A stretch of DNA of 64,000 nucleotides from Tilletia caries. Taxonomy: Eukaryota; Basidiomycota; Exobasidiomycetes; Tilletiales; Tilletiaceae. Positions 20,288 to 32,056 of this stretch are shown in pieces. Made by a program: the position numbers and the translations under genes. The stretch spans positions 1,798,001 to 1,862,000 of the forward strand of contig JALUTQ010000004.1 of assembly GCA_032718865.1 (NCBI GenBank). The letters run 5' to 3'. How positions within the stretch are numbered: the stretch's first letter is position 1; the number at the start of each line of letters is the position of its first letter. Under the pieces are notes generated by a model. That model had not been told where the DNA came from. It saw nothing but the letters and a program-made list of their open reading frames with translations, and did no database searches.

Positions 20288-21497
20288 TTACTTCTTGGAG
20301 AGCTTCTCGCTGTGCATGTCCGAAATGAGCAGAAGGAAGGTCAGATCATCAAAAACGAGCCGGAGGAGGTAAATAGAGAATCGCAACTTACGTGAGCTCT
20401 GGTACGGCGTCGTACAGGTCTGCCACAAGGCCGAGGTCAGCCACTTGGAAGATGGGCGCCTCAGGGTCCTGTGCAAACGTGAGTGTGTACATGAATCATC
20501 GAAGTCAGTGATGACTGTACAGGAGAACATCATGCCAAAGATAACACACCTTGTTGATCGCAACTATCGTCTTGCTGTCCTTCATACCAGCCAAGTGTTG
20601 GATCGCACCCGAGATACCGATCGCCACGTACAACTCAGGTGCAACGATCTTGCCCGTCTGCCCGACCTGGAGCGCATTGTCCGCGTATCCACTGTCGACA
20701 GCCGCACGACTGGCACCCACTGCCGCACCGAGCACATCCGCCAGGGGCTCAATGTACTTCTCGAAGTTCTCAGCCGACTTGAGTGCCCGACCACCGGAGA
20801 CGACACGGGCCGCAGCGCCCAGCTCAGGACGGTCCGACTTGCTGAGCTTCTCCTCGACCCACTCGCTCGGCGTCGGTGTCTCGCCCGCTGCGACGTCCTC
20901 CGTCGTGGCCGAGCCACCCTCCAACGCAGCAGCCTCAAACGCCGTCGCTCGTACGGTGACCACCTTGATCTTGTCTGACGACTTCACGGTGGCGAGCGCG
21001 TTACCCGCATAGATCGGTCGCTTGAACGTGTCCTCGCCCTGGATCTCGATGATGTCGCTCACCTGGGCCACGTCCAACAGGGCAGCCGCACGGGGTACCA
21101 CATCCTTTGCGATCGCAGTGTGGCCCGCCAGGAAATGCGAGTACGACTTGCTCGTGACGATCTCCTTCAACAGCGGCGCGAGGGGCTCGGCCAGGTGGTG
21201 TGCCAAGGCCGGGTTCTTGCTCACGAGGATCTTCGTCAAACCGGCCACGCTCGAGGCGGCCTTGACGGCAGCATCCACATCGGCACCGTCACCGGTCACA
21301 AGACCGTGGACTTCGCCGCCGAGCTTGGAGGCGGCGGTTACTGCGGCGAGGGAGGCCTTGTTGAGCTCGCCGTTCTTGTGCTCAAGGTAGACGAGCGTCT
21401 GGGCCTGTGCGGCTGAGGAGGTCGAAAAGAGGCGGCTAGCGGCGGCGACGGCGCTGGTGCGCGAGGCAGTGGGAATGCGAGTAGCAATGGAGAACAT
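20288..21497 (-). CDS. ETFA: electron transfer flavoprotein alpha subunit, mitochondrial
   Basis: Three exons (20550-21497, 20392-20468, 20288-20309) give 348 aa. ETF is a mitochondrial matrix heterodimer that passes electrons from acyl-CoA and amino-acid dehydrogenases to ETF-ubiquinone oxidoreductase. The N-terminus ([15 protein letters not shown]...) is an Arg/Ser-rich presequence. The FAD-binding C-terminal half shows [45 protein letters not shown] and [19 protein letters not shown]. The last two are completed only by the first splice. The final exon adds EKLSKK. Length matches the family. Confidence 0.95.
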
Positions 21498-22643
21498 GAT
21501 TGCAGTTGCAGTTAGAGGTTGGTGAAGGAAGAAGTCGACGTCGATGGCGATGAAATGAGTGCTGTTGCAGACTTGCAGTTGATGCCATCATCCAGTTCAG
21601 AGGGGGACCGGGTTGAAGCGGAGACACCGAAGACCGAATCGTCCCTCTCCCGCAATCACCCGAGTCTAGATAATCCCTCACCTTTACTTTCCTTCCTTTC
21701 CGCACCCTCTCTACATCTTGAACATCTACACATCTCGTCCCCATGGACCCTCGCCGAAGACTGAAGAGCGCACCACGCTGAGCAGACGGTTGTGGTGCCA
21801 AATTAGCTCTGTTCTGGACCTTCTGACCACCTTCTGGCCACGGACACCGACCGCGCCACGGACAGTTGGTCTAAAAAAATCCCACCTCGCTGAAGCAACG
21901 AGACCGTTGTCCGGCCAGATCTCACATACTCTTTCTCTTCCCATCTTCAGCAGAGGTCCAGTAGGCACGGTAGCTCGCAGACGAGCGATGCCGGCTATCT
22001 TCCTGCCAAAGCAGAACGCAAGTAGTGGGTCAGTACTCAGTCACCTTCTGGCGTCGGGTTGTGGCCTGCCTTCCTTGGGCCCGTTTATTGCAATTTCGCG
22101 ACCGCCATCGTCGTTGCCTTCTCTTCTCACAGCTGGCTGAGTTCATCGCACATACGAGTGCACGGGTCCAGTACGACTGTTCGCTGACCGGTCTTCCTCC
22201 CTTCTTTGCCCTCTTACATTGCCTTTCTACTGCTCTGACGCTCTGGCAGTGGTTCCTCGGAAGGTCAAGGCTGAGCGAAGTCCTGCTACAGTGCTACCAG
22301 CGCCAAAGGGACGTTCACTGTGTAAGCGCTGACTTTCTCATCGGGGATGGGCGAGATCTTGTCTCGGGGAATACATGGACCTCTCTTTATGGAGCAGGCT
22401 ATGATTGACCTCGTCCTCCTCTTCACCTTCCGCATCCATCCAGACCCGGCTCATTGCTGTCTCACCCCCCTCTCTTTTCCCCTCTCTTCCTTTTCTACTC
22501 GCGCAGTGTGCCCGGTGCACAGGTGCTGACTTTTAGCTCTTTCTTTCTTCATCAATTTGCTTCTGCTTCTCGCTTCTACGGGCCCTGGCTGGTCGACGTT
22601 TTATACCCTTTGGAACCTCCTTACGTTCTCTACAGCAGCATTC
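21498..22643. promoter_or_regulatory. divergent promoter region, ETFA / alginate-lyase-like gene
   Basis: A 1.1-kb head-to-head gap. A few overlapping open frames (for instance 22025-22408) have no recognisable family and no codon pattern like the neighbours. 22400-22560 is pyrimidine-rich on the plus strand, typical of a fungal core promoter/5' UTR before the ATG at 22644. Confidence 0.4.
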
Positions 22644-24423
22644 ATGCGGAATTCTTCAACTGGGACAGGGAGAAGGCGGTCACAACCTGCGAGATTGGCA
22701 TTGCTGGGACTCTTTCTCCAGGCTGTCCAACTGGCGCCCTTTGCAAAGGGTGAGTTTGGTTCAATCTACGCCTCTCTGTAGACTAGCTGACACTGTTTAT
22801 TCGAGAGCATCAGCCGATGGAAACGACTGGGTATCGCCTCTCTATATTGAACGCCTCTCCAATGGCCAGTACTCTCCGCCACCAGGTTCATCGGCGGCTC
22901 GACAACAGATCATCAACAGCGCAACCTGGTCAGCCGCCGACGGTCCGTGGTCTGTGACCAATAGCAAGGTTGTCCCTGCTTCGAAAAACAATCGGGACTA
23001 CCTCTCCTGGGCACCGTACTGGTGGCCAGACTGCAACTGGTGTGGACAAAACGCAGCGCAGAGCGATGGCAAGGAAGGGACGGATCCTGAATGGCAAGGT
23101 GACACAACGACGACGAAGAAGGGCGGCCCAACGCCTGGGCTACCAGTTCTGTCAAGTGTGCTCGGTGCGGCCACTCCGCTACTACCGCTACCCCCACTTC
23201 TTCCTCGTGACGTCGGCCACATCCAGTCCAACACCGCTCGCAAAGCCCGACCCGCTTCCTCTCCGACTTCTGCACACTCGTCTGGCTTTCGTAAGGTGAG
23301 GGTACGTCCCTCGCCCGCGACCACACCTGCCCCCACCCCATCAACGACTATTCACAAGCGAGGAGGCTCCAACACCATTTATGCGGGTAACGGCCATGAC
23401 AGCGGCGATGCGAAGAACTCTGGTAAAGCTGCCGCTGGAGGCGAAGGTTCGAACAAATGCACGCCTTCACGAACATCGGTTGCGCCTACAGCCACGTGGA
23501 CGACATGCCCATACAAACAACGCGACGGCAAACTCAATCCAGACGTCCGATCGCTCAATAACACTAAGGATGTCGTATCCATGGCCAACTCCGTCTTCTA
23601 TAATGGCGTCGCGTACGGGCTGACGAACCAGACTGTCAACGCGGAACGAGCTGCGTCCTTCGTCTACAATTGGTTCCTGGATCCTCGGAAGGGCGTCAAT
23701 CCTGCGCTACCATACGGTCAGGTGATCCGTGGCCCACCAGGAGAGCAGGAGGGCGGCTACACCGGCATCATTGACTGGCGAATGTTGATGAAGGTCGTCA
23801 ACACCGTCGTCATTCTGCGCTCGCGAGGTGCGGAGAGCTGGAACGCGGTTTTGGCAGCCGCAGCGAACAGCTGGGCCAATAAATACCTCACCTGGCTCCA
23901 GACCAGTCAAGCCGGCAAGGACATGTTGGCGAAAGGGTCGAACAACCACGCATCCTTCTTCTACAACCAAGTCATTGCACTCTACATTCTTCAAGGCGAC
24001 CTGCAAGGCGCTCAGGCTGCCGTCAACACCTTCTTCACGGGCGCCTTCATGAAGCAGATCATCGCGACGGGCGAACAACCGTTCGAGGCGGCTCGAACAA
24101 GACCGTTCCACTACCGATGCTTCAACCTCGAGGCCCTGATCGCCAACGCCAAGATGGCCGATAATCTCGCGCTGAACATGTGGAGCGCCCGAACCGAGAA
24201 GGGCGCGACGATCCAGACGGCCGTCGACTTCACCATGACGCTCGATGCGGAGGATGAGGACGTGACCGAGCTGGCTCCGCACGTTTCTGCGGTCGCTGCT
24301 GCGTATGGTGACCCGACGGGGAAGTACGCGCGCTGGTTGGCCAACTCGAAGAATACGGGTGACCCGGAGAACAAGGCTGGTTGGAGGGTGTACAACGACA
24401 AGATGGCATTCTACTCGAGGTGA
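22644..24423 (+). CDS. secreted alginate-lyase-family protein
   Basis: Exon 1 (22644-22749) encodes a signal peptide (LALLGLFLQAVQLAPFA). A short intron (22750-22813, GTGAGT...ATCAG) then leads into a long exon to 24423, about 570 aa. The acceptor could also be at 22807. The family has an (alpha/alpha)-barrel that cleaves uronic-acid polymers. Seen motifs: NNRDYLSWAPYWWPD near the start, YKQRDGKLNPDVRSLND-like sequence, GIIDWRMLMKVVNTV, KGSNNHASFFYNQVIALYI with the NNH element, and EAARTRPFHYRCFNLEAL. Between residues ~115 and ~245 lies a Thr/Pro/Arg-rich, non-conserved stretch, which may include an unrecognised intron. The substrate is unknown. Confidence 0.8.
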
Positions 24424-24640
24424 GGGCCCCTCTTTTTTTTCCCTCCTTTTGGCCTTTGGGACCGGTGTCGATGGTGCCATGATGATCGTGGCAATGCTGA
24501 CTTCCTTCCTTCCCTCCCCCCCCTTCCTGGATCACTCAGTCCCGCTCGGTAAGTCTCTTTTCTCTTTCTTTTTTCCGTCCCCTGCCACACCCACCCTCTG
24601 GCATCTACTCGGGTTCCCTAATGACACCATCGCACGTTTC

Positions 24641-24704
24641 GCTGGAGGGCACCTTCTTGCTGGCGGGCACCTCCTTGCTGGCGAGCAACTCCTTGCCGGC
24701 GGGC
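24641..24704. repeat. 18-bp tandem repeat, 3.5 copies
   Basis: Units begin GCTGGAGGGCACC, GCTGGCGGGCACC, GCTGGCGAGCAAC, then a partial GCCGGCGGGC. It lies 220 bp after the alginate-lyase-like stop codon. One frame would read a six-residue AGGHLL-like repeat, but the surrounding frame is not a recognised protein. Confidence 0.7.
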
Positions 24705-25070
24705 TGAATCTTTCTCTCAACGCTTTACACAAACAACTGACACGTCTTTACTCTCTGCCGTTCCCAACACACATTCTCATCTTCCGCCCGCTCTGCCCTT
24801 GCTTTCGTCCACGCACGTTATGGAATGACGTCTTTGCCAGCGGTAACACGAAGAGCGCACAGAAGTTCGGCGGTTGAAGCATGGAAGCGATTCGGTCTTC
24901 GGTGAATGCAACGGATATCGCACCCTCTCGACATCAACCTCTCGACGGGCTCTTTCCCCAACGTGGAACGCAACGTTTGCGCTCATGCCGGCATCGCAAC
25001 ATCAATCATCACCTCGTCATCTCCGGCTATCATACCCCTTGCCCTTCGGACCTTACCGTTCGCAATAATA

Positions 25071-25450
25071 GGGGTGTTTAGCAACATGCCCTGGGAGCAG
25101 AAAAGGCATAATTTAGACGCCCCTCATTTAGCCATGACGCTTTCGATTTTACCTTTAGCAGCGCCAAAAGGCCCAAAATCCTAGACCTTGACCTAAAATG
25201 AGTGATCACGCAACAAAGATCATGCGATCATGCTGATCATCAAGAAGAAAAAAAGTAAATTCTTGATCTTCTCCTGCTGGACAACTTGGATTTAACCGCC
25301 GAAATAAATTCTTCACGCCTTTTGAGTGGCGGCATGATGCTTCACCAACATGACGCCGAAATTAGGGCGCGTCAACTCTGTCCAGCCAACTCCAGACCCG
25401 CGTCCAGATTAGCGTCGTATTATGCCCTGCGTCTTGTTGCTAAACACCCC
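25071..25450. mobile_element. 380-bp MITE with TA target sites
   Basis: The 16-bp ends GGGGTGTTTAGCAACA (25071-25086) and its exact inverse (25435-25450) are flanked on both sides by TA (25069-25070, 25451-25452). Similar subterminal words (GGCATAAT / ATTATGCC) follow inside. No protein is encoded. TA duplication fits a Tc1/mariner-type non-autonomous element; the transposase source is unknown. Confidence 0.82.
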
Positions 25451-25962
25451 TAAATCTCATACAAGAAGCGTCATTTCATACCTATCTCGCGGCGACTGGC
25501 GAACGTTTGTCGTTCGGTGAATGGATGATTGCGAGGGTGACTCGAGGTAACTGGAAGGCTTCAGAATGGCTTCGATTTTTCGATGGATAGAATCTCAGGG
25601 AATCCCATCGATGGAAGGTGAGGCGGTAAGGACGTCGATCGCATTGCTGTGGGACCCATTTGATTGCCACTGGTTCGTCGACGCGCTGCCACCGCGAGCC
25701 TGGAGTCCAAAACGGAGCCTCAACGTGTACTTATGTATTTGTCTTTTGCTCCTCTGCAATCGCGTGACAGAGATTCGAAGGAAGACAAGTCGTAAAGTCA
25801 GTCCAGGCAGATAGAAGGAAGGAACGAAGTGTAATCCACGTTGGGGGTCTCAGTTAGTTCAGGCACAGGAACGAGGTTGTGGGATTTGGGAATGAGAGGG
25901 AGGGAATCATGTGAGCATGAAGAACCGTACCTCCAACAATTTACATTAATTTAATCCCCATC

Positions 25963-26086
25963 TCCAGCGCGACACATGGCACCTGACAACTCCCGGGAGA
26001 TGCCCATTGTCGAGCTGGCAACATATTTCATCGTCCAGCGTGACACATGGCAATCTTCGGAACGCGCCCGTTTTGTCGAGCTGGCA
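25963..26086. repeat. imperfect direct duplication, ~70-bp period
   Basis: TCCAGCGYGACACATGGCA occurs at 25963 and 26034, and TTGTCGAGCTGGCA at 26007 and 26073. The sequence between has diverged, so this looks like an old tandem duplication. Confidence 0.6.
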
Positions 26087-26780
26087 CCGGACGCCCACGC
26101 CCTCGTGCACTTTCATCCGCTGTCGCCGTGGATGGCAACTGCCGGATCGACGTCGTGCTTTATCCACATACATGCGGGTATGTCGTCCGCAGGGACGGCT
26201 TCATCTTCGTGAAGCAAATCATCAGGTACGACAGCCTGAGCGCTGCTGAGGCGGGAGGCCCGAGGCCCGAGGGCGGTGTCTTCTCGTTCGTACCTATATA
26301 TGTCTGGTCACGGACCGAAATGAGGCGAACTGGATACGGATGAGGCGAAGAAGTCGGAATCAGCCAGGACAGCGCGAAGGTTGATGAGGCGATGAATGAT
26401 GATCCGAACAAGCGGAAGACGCCGCACTTGACTTTGATAACAAGGCGTCCCGTGGTCGGGGCAGAAAGATTCGGTCTGGGGCTCTGGGCCTTTGGCGTGT
26501 ATGAATAGTTCAAGGTGTACTTGCGTGCGGTACGGAGGCGGGAATGACGGGATCAGAGGATGAAGCAGAGAACGTGAGCAGCAATGAGGCGGGGATGAAC
26601 TGATGTCAGACGTTTAAAAGGGAGAAGGTCAGCTGGCAGTGCCCCCCAAATTTCTGTCCTCGTATCCCCTCTCACCCTCTCCCATCCTCCCTCTCCCCTC
26701 CCCTCTCTGCCTTCCCCATCCCAGCCTCTACAAGCATACCCAGTGCTGAACATCCCTGCCCAGCATACCCAACTATAGAC

Positions 26781-26827
26781 AACAGCAACCAGCAACCAGC
26801 AACCAGCAACCAGCAACAAGCAACCAG
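26781..26827. repeat. AGCAACC heptamer array
   Basis: Five to six head-to-tail copies of AGCAACC with one variant near the right end. Simple microsatellite-type DNA in the gene-poor region. Confidence 0.75.
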
Positions 26828-28704
26828 TAAGCATAGACTGTCCGACTGCGCACTTACCACCACCCTCTCTCGAAACCGATATAAGGTGAGCAAGCCATGT
26901 TGATGACCACGACAGCCTTCCGCTAGCTGACAGATGATGTTCTGTGACGCTTGGTTATGGCCGCTTGCTTGAACAGAGCGTTCCGCCCGATCGACGACTC
27001 GCCTCCAGACACCGCACGCGTCCGTCCGGATCACTGCAAGTAGGTCCAGGTAAGTTGCGTTCTGGATATCGGGTGCTCACTCTTGCACTACCTCCACCAT
27101 CCCTTCCCCCTCGTTCTGCGCGCGTGCTTCCTGATGCGGTGTGTGCTTGCGTCGCGTCTCGAACCCCCGTCTCCTCCTCCTCCCCATTCCGTTTGCCGTC
27201 CCCTCTTCCGAATGTCGCTGCGAACGTTCGCTGTCGAGCCCCAGCGTCGTGCGCAGTTCTCGATTCGTCGGGTTCTGCTCGAAGGGACAGAAGTATCAGC
27301 AGTCGACGATTTGCCTTCTCCATGGCGCGTCAGATGGCTTCGAACGAGGGTTGCTCCGCAACCTCCACTTTTCCATCGCCCTTCCCCTTCTTCCATCCTC
27401 TCCCACCCCATCTCTTTCCTCCGCGCGATCCTGTCTCGCACCAGATCCGAGGTCGTCCTTCTACCAGGAGATCCACGTCCTTCGCGACATCACCTGGACT
27501 GCGCGGGCCTATTTCCCTCACCAAACTCCACAACAACGGGATGGAGGCGCACTTTTTGCGCGCCGTCCGAGGCGTTTGCGGCCTTGTGGGGGATTATTGG
27601 GGGGCTTTGCGGTGGCGCGGCGGGCCCAAAGTCGGGGCAATGTTAAGCTGTGCGTTTGAGGCGTGACGCGTTACGTGCATCGCGCGACGCGTCACATGGT
27701 CGCGTCTCGAGACAGGGGTTCGGCCGCGCTCGATGCCTTGTGGTGCTTCGGAGGGGGCCCCAGCCCATCTTCTGCAACCCGGAGGCAAATGCTCACTCAG
27801 TGCTGGCTCAGGCCTCATGCTGGGCGACGAGCGACAGGTCTTCGGACCTTGGGTGTTTGGAATTTTGGACGGCAAGGTTCCCCACAGATCTCGCGGGTCA
27901 AGCCACTCGAGCTCGCCTGCAGCCTGCAGAGCCGTCACGAGTTCTAAATCCAGCATCCCTCGAGGCATTCGAGTTTCGAGCGCGGGCGGTTTGTGCGCAT
28001 GGGATTGCAGGCCATGGTGACAGGGGGCCAAGCAAGGTCGCGCAGGACCGGCAGTTGTGCTGACCGGTACCAGGTTTCCATTCCTGGAGGACATCGCTGC
28101 AGGGTGTGTGTCCCCCGTGCCGTCTTGTCCTGGGGCCGACTGTCGCGCTGCGCTGCCGATTGATTGCCCTCTTTTGTCTGGCTTTTTCTCCCCGCGCTAG
28201 GGTCATTCCTTCTGTCATTCATTTCTTCCTGCCCACAGATGGATTGCGCACAGCTTCCTGCCTTCCTGCCCATTCATTCCGATCCACCACCTACGTCCCT
28301 CCCTACATCCCTATCCCTCTCCGTTCCTTCCCACGCTTTGCCTCACCGCATCGCACGTAACGCACGCACCATCCCGTTACTCCTTTCTTCCCCCATTCCA
28401 TTCAACCAAAGTCCTTGCAGCTGGTTCTGACAGGTCTTTGTTCCTACCCTTCTTCGATTTCTACAAACAGCCTCGCACGTTAAAGGGATCCTTCGATCTT
28501 CCTTCCCTCGGCACCCATCCACCCATCTCATTCTCACCCACTCTTCTCAAACGCTCCTCTCACCCCATCGACTCCGGACTCGAGTGCCGACTCCCATACA
28601 CGTCAACGCCGAAACTACACTTCGACCTGTAGCACCTCTTCATCTCTCCTTCCCCCTATCTTCCCAGTGTCACCAGATAGGACCGGCGCCTTCACATCAG
28701 TCCA

Positions 28705-31012
28705 ATGACGAGCTTTATGCCTCACCCACCCTTCGACAGCCCGGCGTCGATGACTCAAGCCAGCTTTGAGGCTTTCATCAACCAGTCACCTCCCACCCTC
28801 TCGGGACCACTCATGGCAGACGGCTCGCACAAGTCCAATGTCCGAGGCTTCTCTCCTCAGCTTCCGCGAAGCTACCTAGCCGCCAAGTTCGAACCGCAGC
28901 AACACTACGGTCACGGTCAAGCGCGATTTCCGATGGACTACAGCTCATCTGGTGGCTCCACCACCACCGCATCATCTCACAACGCGGACTCACCCCGAGA
29001 TTCAGCCGCGTCGCAATTCTCAGTCTCTCCGGATCTTTCTCTACACGACCACTCTCAATTCGATGGTGTCAACTCCCACGATCGTCAGACTTCTACCAAT
29101 GGGGGCAAGCTTCTGGACTTCGAGATCGACGCCCAACGGCAATCCTCTGGCATGACTTCGTCTGGAATGTGGGGAGCATCTTTCGAGGCTCATAATGACC
29201 TTGCATCTCACCAGCTCGTCATCAACACGCACGGAAGCTCGGCGACTTCAAGTTCCTTCCCGTCAGATGTTGCGGCGAATTCCCCGGTCGATGATGCTAG
29301 CATGCTTCATCAAGCGCACGCTCGGACCAACTCATTTGGACCTGGTGCTCTGGGCATCGAGAACGAAGGCGGTGAGAACAGGCAGTCGTCTTGGTTCCAC
29401 CAGCCGGCAAAACTCAACGCCGGGCATCAAGCGAACAGGTCGAATGCTACTTCCGTCCAACCCCTGGTGCTGCGCAATGCTCCCCTCTCCAGCAACCTCG
29501 ACGCGAACAGGATGTCGTACGGCCTTGGTTCCATCCATTCCGCTCCTGCTTCCATGCAGAACACCTTCGAAATCCAAAGCCGCATGCCGCCGCAGCCCTT
29601 GCCCATGAGCGCGGCGCCAATCATGGCCAACTTCTCCACCAACATGATCGGACAGGGACCGCAACCATGGATCAATCCCTCTATGATTCCGGCTACGACT
29701 CAGAATACTCCGATGATGACTCCTGTGCGCAAGTATTCTTTGGACCAAAATCCTAGCCCCGCACTGCTCACATCGGCGTTTGCTCCATCGGGCTCGTGCA
29801 TGCCCTCAGTACTCGGCCACCCTCAAACGAACAATCACATGTTCACACCTATCGAGGCCAACGCAGGCGCCCAGGGGTTCCACCTTCTTCCCAACTCCGC
29901 CCCGGCCAACCTTTCATCGTCGTTTGTTAACCATCAAGCGCAGAACATGATCGCATCTACACCGACCCGTGTGAACAAAGGTCTTCCGGTCGCTGGTGGC
30001 AACACTGTTTCGATGATGGCCGCCACGGCCTCGTCAGCAGGTGATGAAGACACCGGCAAAACACCCAAGACCGTCAAGCGCAAGCGCAAGGCCGATGAAG
30101 GTGTGCCTACGCTAGGCATCTCCGATCTTTATGCGCAGGCGCATTTTGACCACGTTGAGGGCAACGTTGGATACGTCAGCTCGGCCAGTGTGTCAACGCC
30201 TGTTCGGGAGCGCAAGCCGCTGCCGAAGCGACTCCCGCCTTCGGCTTTCCAGAAGACAGAAGCCGGTCTTCCTTTCCCAATCGTTGAGTGAGTTTGTCTC
30301 ATGCCGCATTTCTGTCCCCTGAAGTGATTAAGGGCCTCTATGATCTGACCATTTCATCTTTCCCTTTTTCCACAGTACTTCTGCCAAGCACTCTACCGAG
30401 TTCATCTACCCGGACTGCACGGGTCTGAGCAAGCGCGAAGCTCGTCTGGTACGGAACCGAGCGGCTGCGTTCCTCTCCCGTCAGCGCAAGCGCGAACAAC
30501 ACGAAGAGCTCGAGGTCCGATGCCATGCACTCAGCCGGTTGGTCTGGCACATGTACGGGAACATGATGGGCAACACCGAGGTGCCGTGGGATGAGGCTGC
30601 CTTGCGGATGGGCCTAACCTTGCCCAGCAGCTCCTCAAGCGGAAGCGGCCCGAGTGCGATGAACGGCATGCAGCAGCAGCCTCAGGCACCACAGGAGCTC
30701 GGCCTGAAGCTCCGCGAGGAAGCCCGCACGGTCCTTACCGCCTTTGAGATGGTTGTCAAACGTAAAGGAGCGACGATCGGGCCGTTGGAAGGCGAGCTTC
30801 CGTTCGAACAGGGTCCACCCTTGGGAGCGGCGGCGGCGTACGTCCCCTCGCAGACGAACGGCGAGCCCCGGTTGGTGAACATGCTTGCTGAGTATGGCGG
30901 CGGCGGCGATGTCGAGTTTGATACCGACAGCGATGAGCAACTGCAGGCTCAGCAGCAGCAGCAAGTCCAGGGCGACTCCTCTGCTACTCCTCAGCGTCGG
31001 CGAACACGCTGA
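28705..31012 (+). CDS. bZIP transcription factor
   Basis: Two exons (28705-30287, 30376-31012; intron GTGAGT...CACAG) give 739 aa. The first ~520 residues are a disordered Ser/Asn/Gln/Pro-rich region with a KRKRKAD nuclear-localisation-like patch near the end. The splice completes PIVDTSAKHS, and the basic region follows at about residues 546-569: LSKREARLVRNRAAAFLSRQ, with the N-x7-R/K spacing of bZIP proteins. The zipper after it is short and irregular (HEELEVRCHALSRLVW), so dimer partner choice may be unusual. The C-terminus has an acidic and poly-Gln tail. Hac1/ATF-like factors are the nearest group by basic region; the pathway is not known. Confidence 0.85.
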
Positions 31013-32056
31013 TGTCGTCGTCCGGCATCCAAGAACAACAACAACAACAACAACAACCACCACCAAAAAAAACATTGCGCAAAAAACTCTGCACCGCCCC
31101 GAAGCAAAACCTCGTCATTGCTTCTCATCTATCGACCGAAGCATGCTGCATCTACTTCCCCCCGTTCTTCGTCAAACTTATCTGCGCCGGCCCTCCTCCA
31201 AGCTCCATTCAAAGCTCCAACGACGCTCATCTCCCCCAAATCGCCTTTGCTTATCGCCTTCTTTCTTCCGTCTGTAGCTTTACGACCTTCTTCTACCCGT
31301 TTGCGCTTCCCCCCCCCGCGTTCCGCCCCACGCCAGCCGTGCTTTCCTTCTCTCTTCCCACTCTCTCGCTCGGGTTTCTCTTTCCCCCATCGACTCCACT
31401 CTGCCCTTTCTTCGCGACCCGGCGTCTGCTTTCCCACATTATCAGTATTACCTTGGTCTCCCTTTTAACTATCTCTCGAGGTGCTCGTGCTACCCACGCT
31501 TCAGCCCCCCTTCTCCCCTCCCCTTTCCTGTCTTCTATGCCATCTCAAGCCCCGGGCTTCCCCCCGACAACTTATACTGTACAGGTGCTTTTATAGCTGC
31601 TCCCCCCGCTTCCCGTGTCACATATACATCGTCCTCGGCATCATACATCGTTCTCAGTGCCTCGATTGGTAACGACAGGCCAGCTTGGAAAGGTCAGGAA
31701 GGGAGAAAGACGGTCACAGGTGTTGAGATTTGACCGAGAGCATCTAAGCAAAAACTGGGAAAGGATGTGGGAGGACAAGAGGGAAGGCGTATCGACGCCG
31801 GTTTGAAATGGTAAGAAGCGCATTAAGAAGAAGAGCAAGGGGAAAGAGAAGAGGGCCGGAGAACAGGATGAAAAGGTTGCAAAAGGGGGAATAAGACGCA
31901 AAGTAGAGATAGAGCGATATGTTGGGCAGGGTTGGTGGGCCGTGGAAGCTGAGAGGGTATGCGTGTCGGCGAGGGGGCCGCGAAGGGGCGGAACGACCGA
32001 CCGATGTGCCTTATGGCCAAAAAGACGTCCGTCTCTTCTTGAGAAGAGGGGCGTAT
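31013..32056. other. convergent intergenic region, 1 kb
   Basis: Tail-to-tail gap between the bZIP and LysM genes. It contains a CAA microsatellite (31030-31055) and long C/T-rich stretches. No gene recognised. Confidence 0.4.

Larger units (their letters stand above)
24424..28704. other. 4.3-kb gene-poor region with small repeats
   Basis: No convincing gene. It holds an 18-bp tandem repeat (24641-24704), a TA-flanked MITE (25071-25450), an imperfect ~70-bp direct duplication (25963-26086), a heptamer array AGCAACC (26781-26827), and an inverted TGACGCGT / ACGCGTCA pair (27664-27694). The last ~600 bp (28100-28700) are C/T-rich, as expected for the promoter and 5' UTR of the bZIP gene. Several open frames of 100-240 codons overlap each other on both strands and look like chance. 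Confidence 0.5.

Noticed and set aside
26944..27666. 240-codon plus-strand frame in the gene-poor region
   Set aside because: Arg/Ser/Pro-rich, overlapped by several equal-length frames on both strands, no recognisable domain or splice context.
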